Counted from the first letter of the stretch, positions 37,498 through 46,495 are shown. The stretch is DNA of 64,000 bases from Phycisphaeraceae bacterium (GCA_019636795.1 JAHBWW010000006.1:165253-229252), one strand, 5' to 3'. Numbers and translations are program-made. Notes: generated by a model not told the origin, from the letters alone.

Positions 37498-38037
37498 ATG
37501 GTTGGAGGAATTGGTGGTATTGGTGGTGGCGGCGGCATCGACCCGATCGGGACAGATCCCGATCCCAAACCCGATCCGCAGCCCAAACTCGACCCGAGCG
37601 CGGCGCGCCTCGGCAACGAGGAAATCGTCTGGCGCGCGCGTGCCGTGCGCGCCGAAGCGCGAGTCGAGGAGCTCGAAGCGCGCGTGAGCGAAGTGGAGTC
37701 TCAACTTGCCTCTGCCAAGGCCGAGGCATCTCAGGCCGAACAGCGACGCGAACTCGAACTCGAACTCACGCTCGCAGGCGCGATCGACCTCGAGACCGCG
37801 ACCCTGCTCGCGCATCAGGCCCTCGATCAGATGGAATCGCCCGATGTGCGCGCCGTGATTGCCGATCTCAAACGCCGCAAGTCGTTTCTGTTTCGCCCGG
37901 CCTCACCTGCGTCGGCCATGAGCGGGCATGTTGCTTCGGGCGGCGGGGATCTGCTCGAAGACCTGGCTTCCGAGGCTCGTCAGTCGGGCAATCGCACCGC
38001 TGTTCTCAAGTATCTCCGCGCTCGCCGCGGAGCCTGA
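37498..38037 (+). CDS. Coiled-coil protein, probable phage scaffold
   Basis: 179 aa. Gly-rich start, Pro/Asp linker, central coiled coil (RAEARVEELEARVSEVESQL, about 50-95) and a C-terminal basic tail (LKYLRARRGA). Place between portal and capsid and composition match phage scaffolding proteins. No motif proves it. Confidence 0.6.
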   Translation: MVGGIGGIGGGGGIDPIGTDPDPKPDPQPKLDPSAARLGNEEIVWRARAVRAEARVEELEARVSEVESQLASAKAEASQAEQRRELELELTLAGAIDLETATLLAHQALDQMESPDVRAVIADLKRRKSFLFRPASPASAMSGHVASGGGDLLEDLASEARQSGNRTAVLKYLRARRGA

Positions 38038-38096
38038 TTCAGTCGCACGCACGCGAAAGTTTCGGTTGATTCACATTTCCACAGGAGGTTTTTCAC

Positions 38097-39269
38097 ATGG
38101 CATTTACAGGTAAAGCAACGTATGGCGCAGGCGCGAGCCTGCCCGAACTGGTCGAGGATGTTTCGGACATCATCGGCATCGTCAGCCCGTTCGAGACGGC
38201 ACTGCTCGACCATCTCGGCGACCCCAAGCGACCGGCCTCGAGCACCATTCACGAATGGATCGAGGACATCCTGCTGCCCAACACCGGGCAGATCAATCAG
38301 GCCTCGTTCTCGCCCACGCCGCAAAGCGCGACGAGCATCACCGTCGATACGTCGAGTGTGTTCCAGGTCGGAGATCTCGTGCGTCCGGACGGGTTCAGCG
38401 AAGTGATGTTCGTCTCGGCCATCAACCCCGGCACCAACACACTGACGGTGACGCGCGGCTATGGCGGCACACCGGCTGCGACACTGGCCAACAACATGGT
38501 GCTGCACATTCTCGGCAACGCTGCCCTCGAAGGTGCCGGCGCGCCCGCAGCCCGGTTCACGTCGCGCTCGCGCAGGCAGAACTACACACAGATTTTCACA
38601 GCCTCGGTCGAGGTCAGCGGCTCCATGCAGGCATCAAAGGCGGTCGGTGTGCCCGACGAAGTTGATTACCAGAAGCAGGAGCGCATGCGCGAACTCCTGC
38701 GCGATCTTGAGAACTGCGTCATCAACGGCGTATCGCCCGCGAGCACGCAGCAAGGGTCTTCGACCGTGCGGCGTTCGATGCGCGGGATCGTGCACTCGAT
38801 CCTGTCCAACCGCTTCGAGCCGGGCGTTGGTGGGATCCCTGAAGGCGATGGCGACGGTGACGAACTCAACGAGACGGTGCTCAACGCTGCCATGAAGCAC
38901 ATCTGGGAAAACTCGGCCGGCACGATCGACACGATCGTCGTCGGCGGGGCACAGAAGCGCAAACTCAACAGTTTCGTCACGGGCTCGCGTGCGTACCTGC
39001 CCGAGGACACGCGCTACCGCAATCTGATCAGTGTCTATGAGAGTGACTTTGGGGTGTGCAAGGTCGTGATGAGCCGGTGGGTGCCCAGCGACAAGGTGCT
39101 GCTGATCGATTCGTCGCGCATCAGCGTGATGCCGCTGGCCGGGCGCAGTTTTCACTACAAGCCGCTGGCGGCGACGGGTGATGCGATTGCGGGTCAGGTC
39201 ATCGGCGAATACACGATGGAGTTCAAGAACGAGGTGGCGCACGGGCTGATCGAAGGCCTGGCGAGTTGA
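38097..39269 (+). CDS. Major capsid protein, SU10/DUF5309-like
   Basis: 390 aa. Begins AFTGKATYGAGASLPELVED and contains VSPFETALLDHLGD, ERMRELLRDLENCVINGV, DTIVVGGAQKRKLNSFV and YESDFGVCKVVMSRWVPSD, the pattern I associate with SU10-type major capsid proteins. The protein keeps full length, so the cluster is not obviously decaying. Confidence 0.8.
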   Translation: MAFTGKATYGAGASLPELVEDVSDIIGIVSPFETALLDHLGDPKRPASSTIHEWIEDILLPNTGQINQASFSPTPQSATSITVDTSSVFQVGDLVRPDGFSEVMFVSAINPGTNTLTVTRGYGGTPAATLANNMVLHILGNAALEGAGAPAARFTSRSRRQNYTQIFTASVEVSGSMQASKAVGVPDEVDYQKQERMRELLRDLENCVINGVSPASTQQGSSTVRRSMRGIVHSILSNRFEPGVGGIPEGDGDGDELNETVLNAAMKHIWENSAGTIDTIVVGGAQKRKLNSFVTGSRAYLPEDTRYRNLISVYESDFGVCKVVMSRWVPSDKVLLIDSSRISVMPLAGRSFHYKPLAATGDAIAGQVIGEYTMEFKNEVAHGLIEGLAS

Positions 39270-39388
39270 ACGTAACGCGAGACCGGGGGGAATCGCGTGC
39301 ACTCCGGGCGGGGCGCTGTTGCCTCGCTCGGGGTTTTTCGGAATCGGACAGCACATGGGCACGAGCGCGTGCCGGAAAGGAGCGCATG

Positions 39389-40036
39389 ATGTCATTCGCG
39401 TCGGATCGTGATCTGCTGATCCTTGAGCCGGGATTGTTCCGGGAGGTGATGTGGACTGGGCAGAGGCTGGTGAGCGGCACAGGCACAGCGAGCGGGACGG
39501 CGCTGACGATGAGCGCGCAGGATGTTTCGTTCGACTCGGCCGACGTCGGCCAGGGACATGTGGCGGTGATCGGAGGCACGCCGTACGAGGTGCTTGCGCG
39601 TGTGTCGGGGACGGTGCTGACGATCTCGCGTGTGCGCAACGACGTGGATGATCCGGCGATCGCGGTGAGCGGCGCGACGGCAGTCGCGGTGCAGGTGGCG
39701 ACGTTCGGGCCTCAGATTGCGACGGTGCATCGGCAGGTGCTGCGCATGCTTGGGATCGAGCCGGACATCGAGCCTGTGGAAGGCGCGGTGGGAGAGTCGT
39801 CGGTACTGAACATGAGCGAGTTTGCGCGGCTCGAAGCGCTGGGTGCGCTGCACCTGGTGTATTCGGCGGCGTCGAGTGCGCTGGGGCCTGAGACGCCCCT
39901 GGGGCGCAAGGCGGAGTTCTATCGGGCTCGATTCGACAGCGAGCGACAGCGCGCAGTTGCGCTGATCGATACGGATGGCGATGGGCAGGTTGACGCGACA
40001 CGGCGGCTGAACGTGATGCAGTTTGTGCGCCACTAG
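39389..40036 (+). CDS. Phage-like head protein of unknown function
   Basis: 215 aa. Start taken at the second of two adjacent ATGs because GGAG lies 6 nt before it (39386 is the alternative). Beta-rich first half (TASGTALTMSAQDVSFDSAD, VARVSGTVLTISRVRND-like) and a helical second half ending in an EF-hand-like DTDGDGQVD. Position after the capsid suggests a head-completion or decoration protein. Confidence 0.6.
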   Translation: MSFASDRDLLILEPGLFREVMWTGQRLVSGTGTASGTALTMSAQDVSFDSADVGQGHVAVIGGTPYEVLARVSGTVLTISRVRNDVDDPAIAVSGATAVAVQVATFGPQIATVHRQVLRMLGIEPDIEPVEGAVGESSVLNMSEFARLEALGALHLVYSAASSALGPETPLGRKAEFYRARFDSERQRAVALIDTDGDGQVDATRRLNVMQFVRH

Positions 40037-40053
40037 CGCAAGGAGAACGAGCG

Positions 40054-40467
40054 ATGCTGGTGCTCAATCCGCAGCGGGTGAAGTTTGACGGGCACGAGTG
40101 GGCGCAGGTCGAGTCGATCGCGATTGATCGGCTGGCGCAGAAACTGGTGCAGGACTGGAGTGATGATGGTGCGTTCGCGGTGTTCGTGGATGTTCCCGAG
40201 CAGCGTGTGCGTGTGTCGCTGGTGCAGGTGCTTGATGAGGGGACGCTCGATGCGCTGGTGCCGGGGATGTCGGGCGATCTGGTGTTCGAGGCGGCGCGTT
40301 CGGGGAGTGATGCGGGGCGCTTCGAGATTGTGATTTCGATCGTGATCGGAGAAGTGCGGCACGAGGTGAGCCGCGGGCGCGGCGTGCGCACGCTGGTGGC
40401 GTGGGGTGTGTCGAGCAGTGGCGATACGGACCCGGTGGTGGTGATCGAGAAAGGCGGTGGGGCGTGA
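40054..40467 (+). CDS. Small phage-like protein of unknown function
   Basis: 137 aa, 17 bp after the previous gene. Beta-rich with alternating hydrophobic residues (AVFVDVPEQRVRVSLVQVL). Could be a head-tail joining or tail-tube-like protein. Its stop overlaps the next start (GTGA). Confidence 0.55.
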   Translation: MLVLNPQRVKFDGHEWAQVESIAIDRLAQKLVQDWSDDGAFAVFVDVPEQRVRVSLVQVLDEGTLDALVPGMSGDLVFEAARSGSDAGRFEIVISIVIGEVRHEVSRGRGVRTLVAWGVSSSGDTDPVVVIEKGGGA

Positions 40468-40838
40468 GCAGTTCGTTCAAGACGCTGAATCTGTTCGGAT
40501 CGGGCCCGCATCGGTTCGTGGTGGATACGGGGGGGTTGTTTGCGGTGCCGTTCCGGGTGTTTGATGTGACACTGCCCGGGTCGGCGGCGTTCGGGAACTA
40601 TGAGCTCGAGGTGACGGTGCGCGGGCGGCTGGTTGCGGCGAGCGATAGCGCGCTGTGGACGCTGCGCGATGCGATCGAGGGGCATGCGGTGCATCCAGCG
40701 ACGAGCGGGACGCTGGTGGATCATCATGGGCGGACGTGGACGGGGATGACGCTGTATCGGTTTGAAGGTGATGATCGAGTGGACCGTGGGCGGCAGGTAT
40801 CGCTCGGGTATGTGGCGCGGTTCCGGAAGTTCACGTAA
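40464..40838 (+). CDS. Small phage-like protein of unknown function
   Basis: 124 aa, GTG start overlapping the preceding stop by 4 bp. Beta-rich (GPHRFVVDTGGLFAVPFRVF; GRQVSLGYVARFRKF). It ends the head module, 6 bp before the convergent aminotransferase gene. Confidence 0.55.
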   Translation: MSSSFKTLNLFGSGPHRFVVDTGGLFAVPFRVFDVTLPGSAAFGNYELEVTVRGRLVAASDSALWTLRDAIEGHAVHPATSGTLVDHHGRTWTGMTLYRFEGDDRVDRGRQVSLGYVARFRKFT

Positions 40839-40844
40839 GCGTGT

Positions 40845-42023
40845 TCAGCGTGACATGAGATCGACGAGAATGTCGAGGCCCCGGGCGAGTTTGTCGGGTG
40901 CGACCGCGAAGCTGAGGCGGATGTGTGTGTCGCGCGTGGAGAAGACCTTGCCGGGGACGAGGAGGAGTTCGCGCTCGATGCATTGTTCGACGAACTGCGA
41001 TGCAGTGAGGCCGAGGTGCGTAGGGACGCGCGGATATGCGTAGAAGGCTCCGCCGGGGAAGGGGAGATCGGTGACCTGCGAGAGCCGGTTTACGACGAGA
41101 TCGCGGCGCGATTCATACTCGGCGATGATGTGCGTGATATCGGTGCTGAGTGCGGCGATGGCGCCGTGCTGGAGCGGCGATGGCGCGCAGACGAAGGTGT
41201 ACTGCTGGATCTTTGCCATCTGCTCGATGATGGGTCGAGGTCCGGCGGCGTAGCCGAGTCGCCAACCGGTGCAGCCATAGGTTTTGCCGAATCCTCGGAT
41301 GAGGAGGACGTGCTGCGCGCTGGCTTCGAGGCGTGCTGGGGAGGGGCAGAGGTGCTGGTTGTGTGGTGTGCGCTGGGTGCGTGATTCGGAGTAGGTGAAG
41401 CCGTCGTAGATTTCGTCGGAGATGAGGAGGATGTTGCGTGCGCGGCAGAGGTCGAGGAGGTCGCGGCATTCGGCTTCGGTGGAGACGACGCCTGCGGGGT
41501 TTGAGGGAGAGTTGAAGAGGACGAACTTGGTGCGTGGGGTGATGAGAGGTTCGACGAGTTCGGCGGTGAGGCGGAAGTGTGGGGCGGTGTTGCAGGGGAC
41601 GGCGTGTGCGGCGCAGAGGGTGGCGATGGCGGGGTAGATGAGGAAGTATGGGTCGGGGATGATGATTTCATCGCCGGGGTTGAGGAGTGCCTGAGCGGCG
41701 AGGAGAAGTCCGCCGGAGGTGCCGCTGGTGACGAGGAGGGCGGGGTCGTCGTTGTGGTTGAAGTTCCAGTTGAGATCGGTAGCGAGGTGTGCGGAGATTG
41801 CGGCGCGGAGTTCGGGGATTCCCTGTGTGAGGGTGTAGCCGTTGCGGTCGGTGCGGATGGCATCGATGGCAGCGTTTTTGATTGGGTCGGGGACTGGGAA
41901 GTCGGGCTGCCCGATGGAGAGGTTGACGGGATTTTTGAGAGATGATGCGAGTTCGAGAATTCGCCGAATGCCAGATGCCTCGATGGCATGGGCGCGGTCG
42001 GCGATCATGGAAGCGGTGTCCAT
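40845..42023 (-). CDS. PLP-dependent class I/II aminotransferase
   Basis: 392 aa. PLP lysine in GFGKTYGCTGWRLGY, phosphate-binding SGTSGGLLLAAQALL, and NSPSNPAG and DEIYDGF for cofactor contacts. Closest in feel to aspartate/aromatic or LL-DAP-like aminotransferases; the specific substrate is not decided. Confidence 0.9.
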   Translation of the reverse strand: MDTASMIADRAHAIEASGIRRILELASSLKNPVNLSIGQPDFPVPDPIKNAAIDAIRTDRNGYTLTQGIPELRAAISAHLATDLNWNFNHNDDPALLVTSGTSGGLLLAAQALLNPGDEIIIPDPYFLIYPAIATLCAAHAVPCNTAPHFRLTAELVEPLITPRTKFVLFNSPSNPAGVVSTEAECRDLLDLCRARNILLISDEIYDGFTYSESRTQRTPHNQHLCPSPARLEASAQHVLLIRGFGKTYGCTGWRLGYAAGPRPIIEQMAKIQQYTFVCAPSPLQHGAIAALSTDITHIIAEYESRRDLVVNRLSQVTDLPFPGGAFYAYPRVPTHLGLTASQFVEQCIERELLLVPGKVFSTRDTHIRLSFAVAPDKLARGLDILVDLMSR

Positions 42024-42035
42024 GGAGAGTGTGGA

Positions 42036-42197
42036 TTACTTTTCGTTGGGCTTGGTCTTGGGCAGGCCGAGGGCGTGATCCTTTTTGGGATCGAATCGTT
42101 TGTCGGCTGCGAGTTTTGCGATGCGTTCGGAGCGCTTCATGACGGAGCGGACGCCTGCGAGGGAGTTCTTGGTTTTGAGAGAAGAGTCGAGGCTCAT
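42036..42197 (-). CDS. Small basic protein (planctomycete/verrucomicrobial family)
   Basis: 53 aa from ATG 42197. Opens SLDSSLKTKNSLAGVRSV and holds RSERIAKLAADKRFDP and GLPKT, the pattern of the TIGR04137-like small basic protein, probably bound to RNA or ribosomes. Twelve bp upstream of the aminotransferase on the same strand. Confidence 0.75.
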   Translation of the reverse strand: MSLDSSLKTKNSLAGVRSVMKRSERIAKLAADKRFDPKKDHALGLPKTKPNEK

Positions 42198-42241
42198 GGC
42201 GTGAATCCTTTCAGGTCGGTCGGGTCGGGTCGGGCGGGAGG

Positions 42242-42940
42242 TCAGGGGTGTCGTTTCCAGAGAGGCTGGGAGAAGTCGGATGCCCCGCCGCTGGAGTTTT
42301 TCCATTGTGTGCCGAGGCGTTTGACCTGGGCTTCGTGCTGTTCGCGTTCGGATTGTTTTGTGCGGAACTCGGCGCTGGAGACGGCGAGTTGCATTGAGAC
42401 AAGGCGATAGCGGACGGGATTGTTCGCTCCCTGCCGCGAAGTTTCCACTATTGGGACTGCGATTGCCTGGACGTTGTTGCGGGCGAGGTAGGTGATGGCG
42501 GCCTGTGCCTGTGTGCGGGAGAGGGTTGCGAGTTCGAGGTAGTTAAAGCCGGAGCGGCGTGGGTCGGCGGAGAGGGTGCCTGATGGGCTGAGGATGTCGG
42601 TGGGGGAGAGATCCTGGTTGTCGGGAGGGTCCTGGCGTGCGGGGAGGAAGGTGCGATCGGGGTCGGGCTGGCGGAGTGGATCGGGGGGGAGGAGGATGGA
42701 GTCGGCGTGGGTAGTGGTCCAGGTGTCGTAGCCTTTGTTGTAACCGATGCGGTATGCAATTGCCCAGCAGAGGATGAGGAGGGCGATTGTTGCGGCGATG
42801 AAGCCATAGAGGGCAGCGGGGGAGAGGAGGAAGCGTCGGGAGGGGGAGTTCGGAGCGGCGTCGTAGGTGGGGGTGCTGGAGGATTGCTGTTCTTTGGCAA
42901 GGTGTTCGAAGAGGGGTTTGTGTGGGCGGCCTGCGGGCAT
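42242..42940 (-). CDS. Single-pass membrane protein, SPOR-like tail
   Basis: 232 aa from ATG 42940. Cytoplasmic basic N-terminus, one membrane helix (YGFIAATIALLILCWAIAY, about 45-63), Pro-rich linker, and a C-terminal domain (FNYLELATLSRTQAQAAITY ... NNVQAIAVPIV) like a SPOR peptidoglycan-binding fold. SPOR assignment is tentative. Confidence 0.65.
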   Translation of the reverse strand: MPAGRPHKPLFEHLAKEQQSSSTPTYDAAPNSPSRRFLLSPAALYGFIAATIALLILCWAIAYRIGYNKGYDTWTTTHADSILLPPDPLRQPDPDRTFLPARQDPPDNQDLSPTDILSPSGTLSADPRRSGFNYLELATLSRTQAQAAITYLARNNVQAIAVPIVETSRQGANNPVRYRLVSMQLAVSSAEFRTKQSEREQHEAQVKRLGTQWKNSSGGASDFSQPLWKRHP

Positions 42941-42991
42941 GTCAGCAGTGTATGGGCGGAGGTGGAGATGCGGCAGGTGAATCGCAGAGAT

Positions 42992-43220
42992 ACCCGGATC
43001 TTTGGGCGGTGGGGGTTTTGGGTGATGGGGGAGGTTGGGTGCGCCCAAAGATCCGGCGTCCTGAGGCGCAGGAGCAAAAAGTGAGTGGGAGAAGGGTTTG
43101 GGTGGGTCTGACCCGGACCTTTGGGCGGTGGGGGTTTTGGGTGATGGGGGAGGTTGGGTGCGCCCAAAGATCCGGCGTCCAGATGAGGGGGATTGGGTGT
43201 GCGCCCAAAGATCCGGCGTG
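42992..43220. repeat. Palindromic repeat elements, copies C1-C2 and half copy C3
   Basis: Two full copies (42992-43060, 43111-43180) with CCCGGATCTTTGGGC / CCCGGACCTTTGGGC left arms and a G-rich loop ending in GCCCAAAGATCCGGCGTC, plus a right arm alone at 43202-43220. They fill the 345-bp gap between the SPOR-like gene and nuoI. Confidence 0.9.
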
Positions 43221-43270
43221 TGGAGGATGAGAAGTTGATGGTTGTGGTGGAGGTTGGTGAATGGATGTGT

Positions 43271-43279
43271 TGCTACACT
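43271..43279 (+). promoter_or_regulatory. Extended -10 promoter of nuoI, leaderless layout
   Basis: TG-C-TACACT with 6 bp to the ATG, the same geometry as at 30550-30558. No Shine-Dalgarno between them. Confidence 0.6.
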
Positions 43280-43285
43280 TGTGGC

Positions 43286-43831
43286 ATGGCGATCAGAGAT
43301 GATGAGATTGTGAGGATTGAGACGAGGCCTATGAACAGGTCCGAGGCGGTTTATCTGCCGGAGGTGTTCAAGGGTTTCGGGACGACGATGCGGCATTTTT
43401 TTACTTCGTTCGGGCAGGGGCGGACAAGCCGAACGATGCAGTACCCTGAGGAGCGGCGTGAGAACATGCCGATTGAGCAGGGGGGTATGAACCCTGGCAA
43501 TTTTCGCGGGGTGCATAGGCTGAACCGGGATGAGGACGGGCGGGTGAAGTGCGTTGCGTGCATGATGTGCCCGACGATCTGCCCGGCGAACTGCATTCAT
43601 ATTGTGGCTGCGGAGAGTCCGTGGGATGATAGGGAGAAGTACCCAGCGAAGTTTGAGATTGATGAGTTGCGGTGCATCTTCTGCGGGATGTGCGAGGAGG
43701 CGTGCCCGGTGGATGCGATCGAGTTGACGACGGAGTATGACTTTGTTGGGTTGAGTCGGCAGGAGATGGTTTTTGATAAAGAGAAGCTGCTGAGCGTGTA
43801 TGACGCGACGGTGGAGAAGAAGCCGATGTAG
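43286..43831 (+). CDS. nuoI: NADH-quinone oxidoreductase subunit I
   Basis: 181 aa from ATG 43286; the longer upstream frame crosses the repeats and is not credible. Two 4Fe-4S binding motifs are complete: CVACMMCPTICPANC and CIFCGMCEEACP, carrying the N6a/N6b clusters of complex I. No other nuo gene lies nearby, so the gene stands alone here. Confidence 0.9.
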   Translation: MAIRDDEIVRIETRPMNRSEAVYLPEVFKGFGTTMRHFFTSFGQGRTSRTMQYPEERRENMPIEQGGMNPGNFRGVHRLNRDEDGRVKCVACMMCPTICPANCIHIVAAESPWDDREKYPAKFEIDELRCIFCGMCEEACPVDAIELTTEYDFVGLSRQEMVFDKEKLLSVYDATVEKKPM

Positions 43832-43877
43832 GGAATTAGTCTTATTGAGCTGAACAGAGCGGGCTGAAAGAACGAAG

Positions 43878-43911
43878 ACCGAACGGCAAAAATGTGCTGT
43901 TCGGTTTTTTT
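43878..43911 (+). terminator. Rho-independent terminator after nuoI
   Basis: ACCGAAC and GTTCGGT with an inner GC/GC pair and AAAAATGT loop, followed by seven T. Confidence 0.8.
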
Positions 43912-44063
43912 CGTTGCGCGTGGGGTGTTTTGACGGCGGGGATTGAGCGTAAGTTGTTGCTGTTGAAGGAGTTTATGGGGCGGAAATTGTGGTATGGGAC
44001 GTGGTGTTGAGGTCCTGTTCCGGAGTTATTCGCGCAAGTTGTTGCAGAATCTTGCGAAAGGGG

Positions 44064-44091
44064 TTGTCAAATCTCATTCTTGGTGTACATC
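44064..44091 (+). promoter_or_regulatory. Promoter of the PEP-CTERM gene at 44171
   Basis: TTGTCA, 16-bp spacer, TACATC, about 80 bp upstream of the start. The 340 bp between nuoI and this gene otherwise hold only the nuoI terminator and no gene. Confidence 0.45.
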
Positions 44092-44170
44092 TTGGGGCAG
44101 AGGAAAAGATCTCCCGCCTTGTGGCGTGAGACTGAGTCAATGAGAGTGAGATTGGAGAAGGAGGGCCCAA

Positions 44171-44839
44171 ATGGTCCGGAATACTTTGCTTGCTGGACTT
44201 GTGGGACTTGCTGCCTCGGTTGCGAGCGCGGATATTGCTTCATTCGGGTTTACAGACCTGAACGGAAGTTTCGACGCCACTAACATGGTGTTCACGGCCG
44301 TTGCTTTCACCGGTGGGCTGGGGTCCAGTTCTGGAGACGTGACACGATTTGCTGAAGGCGGGGGCGCGACTGCGGAGTACGGCCCTGGGTTCTTCGGCGG
44401 CGGTTCGCTGGGCAACGTTGTCATCACGATTGACATCACCAATGTGGTGGGATCGACAGCGGACGGCTCCGGGTCGTTCACGATCACCGACGCTGACGGG
44501 GACATCATCACTGGTGATGTGACCGGCCAGTGGTTCGCGGGTGCGTTCGGTTTCGTGTTCATGAACGGTGCGACGACGAATATCACGTTCGATCGCAACG
44601 GCGTGGGCAACGGGACGTTCGATGGCCCGAACGGCGGGTCGTTTGATTCGGACTCGCTGGCGAGTGTGTACTACGGCGCGTTGAGCATCCTGCTCCGCAC
44701 GCCGACGGGTGTCGGGTTCTTCACCGATAACTTCGCTGAAGTTTCGACGCAGGCTGACGGGTTGATCGTTCCAAGCCCGGCGAGCATCGCTCTTGCGGGT
44801 CTTGGGCTGGGGATTGCGGGTTACCGCCGTCGCCGGTGA
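44171..44839 (+). CDS. Exported PEP-CTERM protein
   Basis: 222 aa, ATG with GGAG about 12 nt upstream. Signal peptide (cleavage after ASA, about 19) and sorting tail VPSPASIALAGLGLGIAGYR plus Arg cluster. Body Gly/Thr/Asp-rich beta protein without recognised domain. An exosortase would be needed elsewhere in the genome. Monocistronic between a promoter and a terminator. Confidence 0.8.
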   Translation: MVRNTLLAGLVGLAASVASADIASFGFTDLNGSFDATNMVFTAVAFTGGLGSSSGDVTRFAEGGGATAEYGPGFFGGGSLGNVVITIDITNVVGSTADGSGSFTITDADGDIITGDVTGQWFAGAFGFVFMNGATTNITFDRNGVGNGTFDGPNGGSFDSDSLASVYYGALSILLRTPTGVGFFTDNFAEVSTQADGLIVPSPASIALAGLGLGIAGYRRRR

Positions 44840-44872
44840 GATTGATGGTTTGAGTTTACGTTCTTGACCTTG

Positions 44873-44906
44873 CATCGGCCCCCATCGTGGGGGTCGATGT
44901 CTTTTT
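44873..44906 (+). terminator. Rho-independent terminator after the PEP-CTERM gene
   Basis: CATCGGCCCCC, loop ATCGT, GGGGGTCGATG, then TCTTTTT. Confidence 0.85.
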
Positions 44907-44954
44907 GTTGCGGTTGGAAAGTGAGTCGGTGAGGGTTGAGATGGTGTGGGTCTG

Positions 44955-45254
44955 ACCCGGATCTTTGGGCGTGGGGGTTTTGGGTGATGCGGGTGATTGG
45001 GTGCGCCCAAAGATCCGGCGTCCTGAGGCGCGGGAGCGAAGTGAGTGGGGGTTAGGGTAAGTTGAACCCGGATCTTTGGGCGTTGGGGGTTGGGGGTGAT
45101 TCGGAGGTTGTGTGTGCGCCCAAAGATCCGGCGTCGAAAGGCGCGGGAGTGAAGTGAGTGGGTGAGGGGTTTTGGTGTGGGTCTGACCCGGATCTTTGGG
45201 CGTTGGGGGTTGGGGGTGATTCGGGGGTGTGTGTGCGCCCAAAGATCCGGCGTC
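44955..45254. repeat. Tandem array of three palindromic repeat elements (D1-D3)
   Basis: Full copies at about 44955-45022, 45066-45135 and 45186-45254, unit spacing about 115-120 bp, with a conserved spacer (GGCGCGGGAGCGAAGTGAG-like) between palindromes. They fill the gap between the PEP-CTERM gene and xerD. No gene in the 504 bp. Confidence 0.9.
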
Positions 45255-45343
45255 GAAAGGCGCGGGAGCGAAGTGGGGATTCGATGGGGGTGGGTGGTTG
45301 GGTGTTGTGTTTGGGTGTGGGGTTCGTGAGATTGGTTCGGTGG

Positions 45344-46495
45344 TCAGGCGCGGGGGTGGTAGGTTTTGTGGACGGATTTGAGTTGGGATTGGTCGACGTG
45401 GGTGTAGATCTGGGTGGTGGTGAGGCTGGCGTGGCCGAGGAGTTCCTGTACGACGCGGAGGTCGGCGCCGCCTGCGAGGAGGTGGGTTGCGAAGGAGTGG
45501 CGGAGCATGTGGGGGTGGGTGTGCTTGAGACCTGCGTCGCGGGCGGCGTCGCGGACGATGGTGTAGAGGCGTGCGCGGGTGAGTGGGCGAGCGTTTTTGG
45601 AGAGGAAGATGCGGCCTTTGTCGCGGCCTTCGGCGGCGTGGGCGGCGGTGAGGATGAGAGGGCGGGCATAGAGGAGATAGTCGCGGAGGGCGCAAGCGGC
45701 GGGATCGCCCATGGGGACGAGGCGTTGTTTATTGCCCTTGCCGAGGACGCGGAGGGTCTGGGTTTTTTCGTGGTGGTCGGCGAGGGAGAGGGTGAGGATT
45801 TCGGAGGCTCGTAGGCCTGAGGCGTAGAGGATTTCGAGGATGGCGCGGTTGCGGAGGTTGAGGGCGAGGTGGAGGGCGGGGGATGCGTCGTTGGGCGTGG
45901 GGTTTGGGTTTGACCCGGATCTTTGGGCTCCAGGGGTTGTGGTGGGGAGGGGGGTTGAGGGTGCGCCCAAAGATCCGGCGTCCGGGGATTTGGTTGAAGC
46001 GTCCAGGGATGTGGTTGAAGCGTCTGGGGATGTGGTTGAGGGATTTGGGTTTGCGAGGAGGGTTCGCATTTCTGTGGGGGAGAGGACAGCGGGGAGGTGA
46101 CGCCAGGTGTGGGGGCGGTCGAGAATGTCGGCGGGGTTGGTGGGGATTCGTGCGGTGGCATGGAGCCAGCGGCAGATGATGCGGATGGTGGAGATGTGGC
46201 GTGTGAGGGATGAGGGCTCGAGTTTGCGATCGCGCGAGAGGGCAGCGATGTGCTGGGTGAGGGTGCGCGGGGTGATGTCGGCTGGGGTGGTGATGGTGGA
46301 ATCGCAGAGGTGGGTGATGAGGTCGCGGGTGTCGCGGGCGTAGGCCTCGATGGTGGTTGGGGCGAGGCCACACTCGACGCGGAGGAAGAGCAGGAAGTCG
46401 GAGAAGAGGTGGCGGAGTGCGGGTGCGGTGCGTTCGTCGAGTTGGAAACAGGCGCGGGGCACTCTTCGAGATCGGCAAGGTGAGGCGGGTTGCAA
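45344..46495 (-). CDS. xerD: XerC/XerD-family tyrosine recombinase with in-frame repeat insert
   Basis: 383 aa if started at TTG 46495 (GTG at 46462 is an alternative; neither is well supported). N-terminal SAM-like core-binding domain (about 28-120), catalytic domain with Arg229 (YASGLRASE), Lys254 region, His329-x2-Arg332 (HMLRHSFATHLL), His355 (LLGHASLTTTQIYTH) and Tyr364. Family members are about 300 residues. The excess, residues about 150-208, is low-complexity and encoded by a palindromic repeat (DAGSLGA...AQRSGS) and by a short tandem duplication. It lies between helix LSPTEMRTLL and RNRAILEILY, a surface linker, so activity may be kept. Probably resolves chromosome dimers. Confidence 0.85.
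   Translation of the reverse strand: MQPASPCRSRRVPRACFQLDERTAPALRHLFSDFLLFLRVECGLAPTTIEAYARDTRDLITHLCDSTITTPADITPRTLTQHIAALSRDRKLEPSSLTRHISTIRIICRWLHATARIPTNPADILDRPHTWRHLPAVLSPTEMRTLLANPNPSTTSPDASTTSLDASTKSPDAGSLGAPSTPLPTTTPGAQRSGSNPNPTPNDASPALHLALNLRNRAILEILYASGLRASEILTLSLADHHEKTQTLRVLGKGNKQRLVPMGDPAACALRDYLLYARPLILTAAHAAEGRDKGRIFLSKNARPLTRARLYTIVRDAARDAGLKHTHPHMLRHSFATHLLAGGADLRVVQELLGHASLTTTQIYTHVDQSQLKSVHKTYHPRA
45913..45982. repeat. Palindromic repeat element E, inside xerD
   Basis: Same arms (GACCCGGATCTTTGGGC and GCCCAAAGATCCGGCGTC). Read on the minus strand in frame it encodes DAGSLGA...GAQRSGS. The reading frame passes through without a stop. Confidence 0.92.
45983..46048. repeat. 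Three 21-bp tandem repeats in xerD
   Basis: GTCCGGGGATTTGGTTGAAGC-like units, three times with changes, next to element E; they encode TSPDAST / TSLDAST / KSPDAG. Probably grown by slippage. Confidence 0.8.

Noticed and set aside
35911-40838. Complete prophage
   Set aside because: No integrase, terminase, tail, lysis or regulator genes adjoin the head genes.
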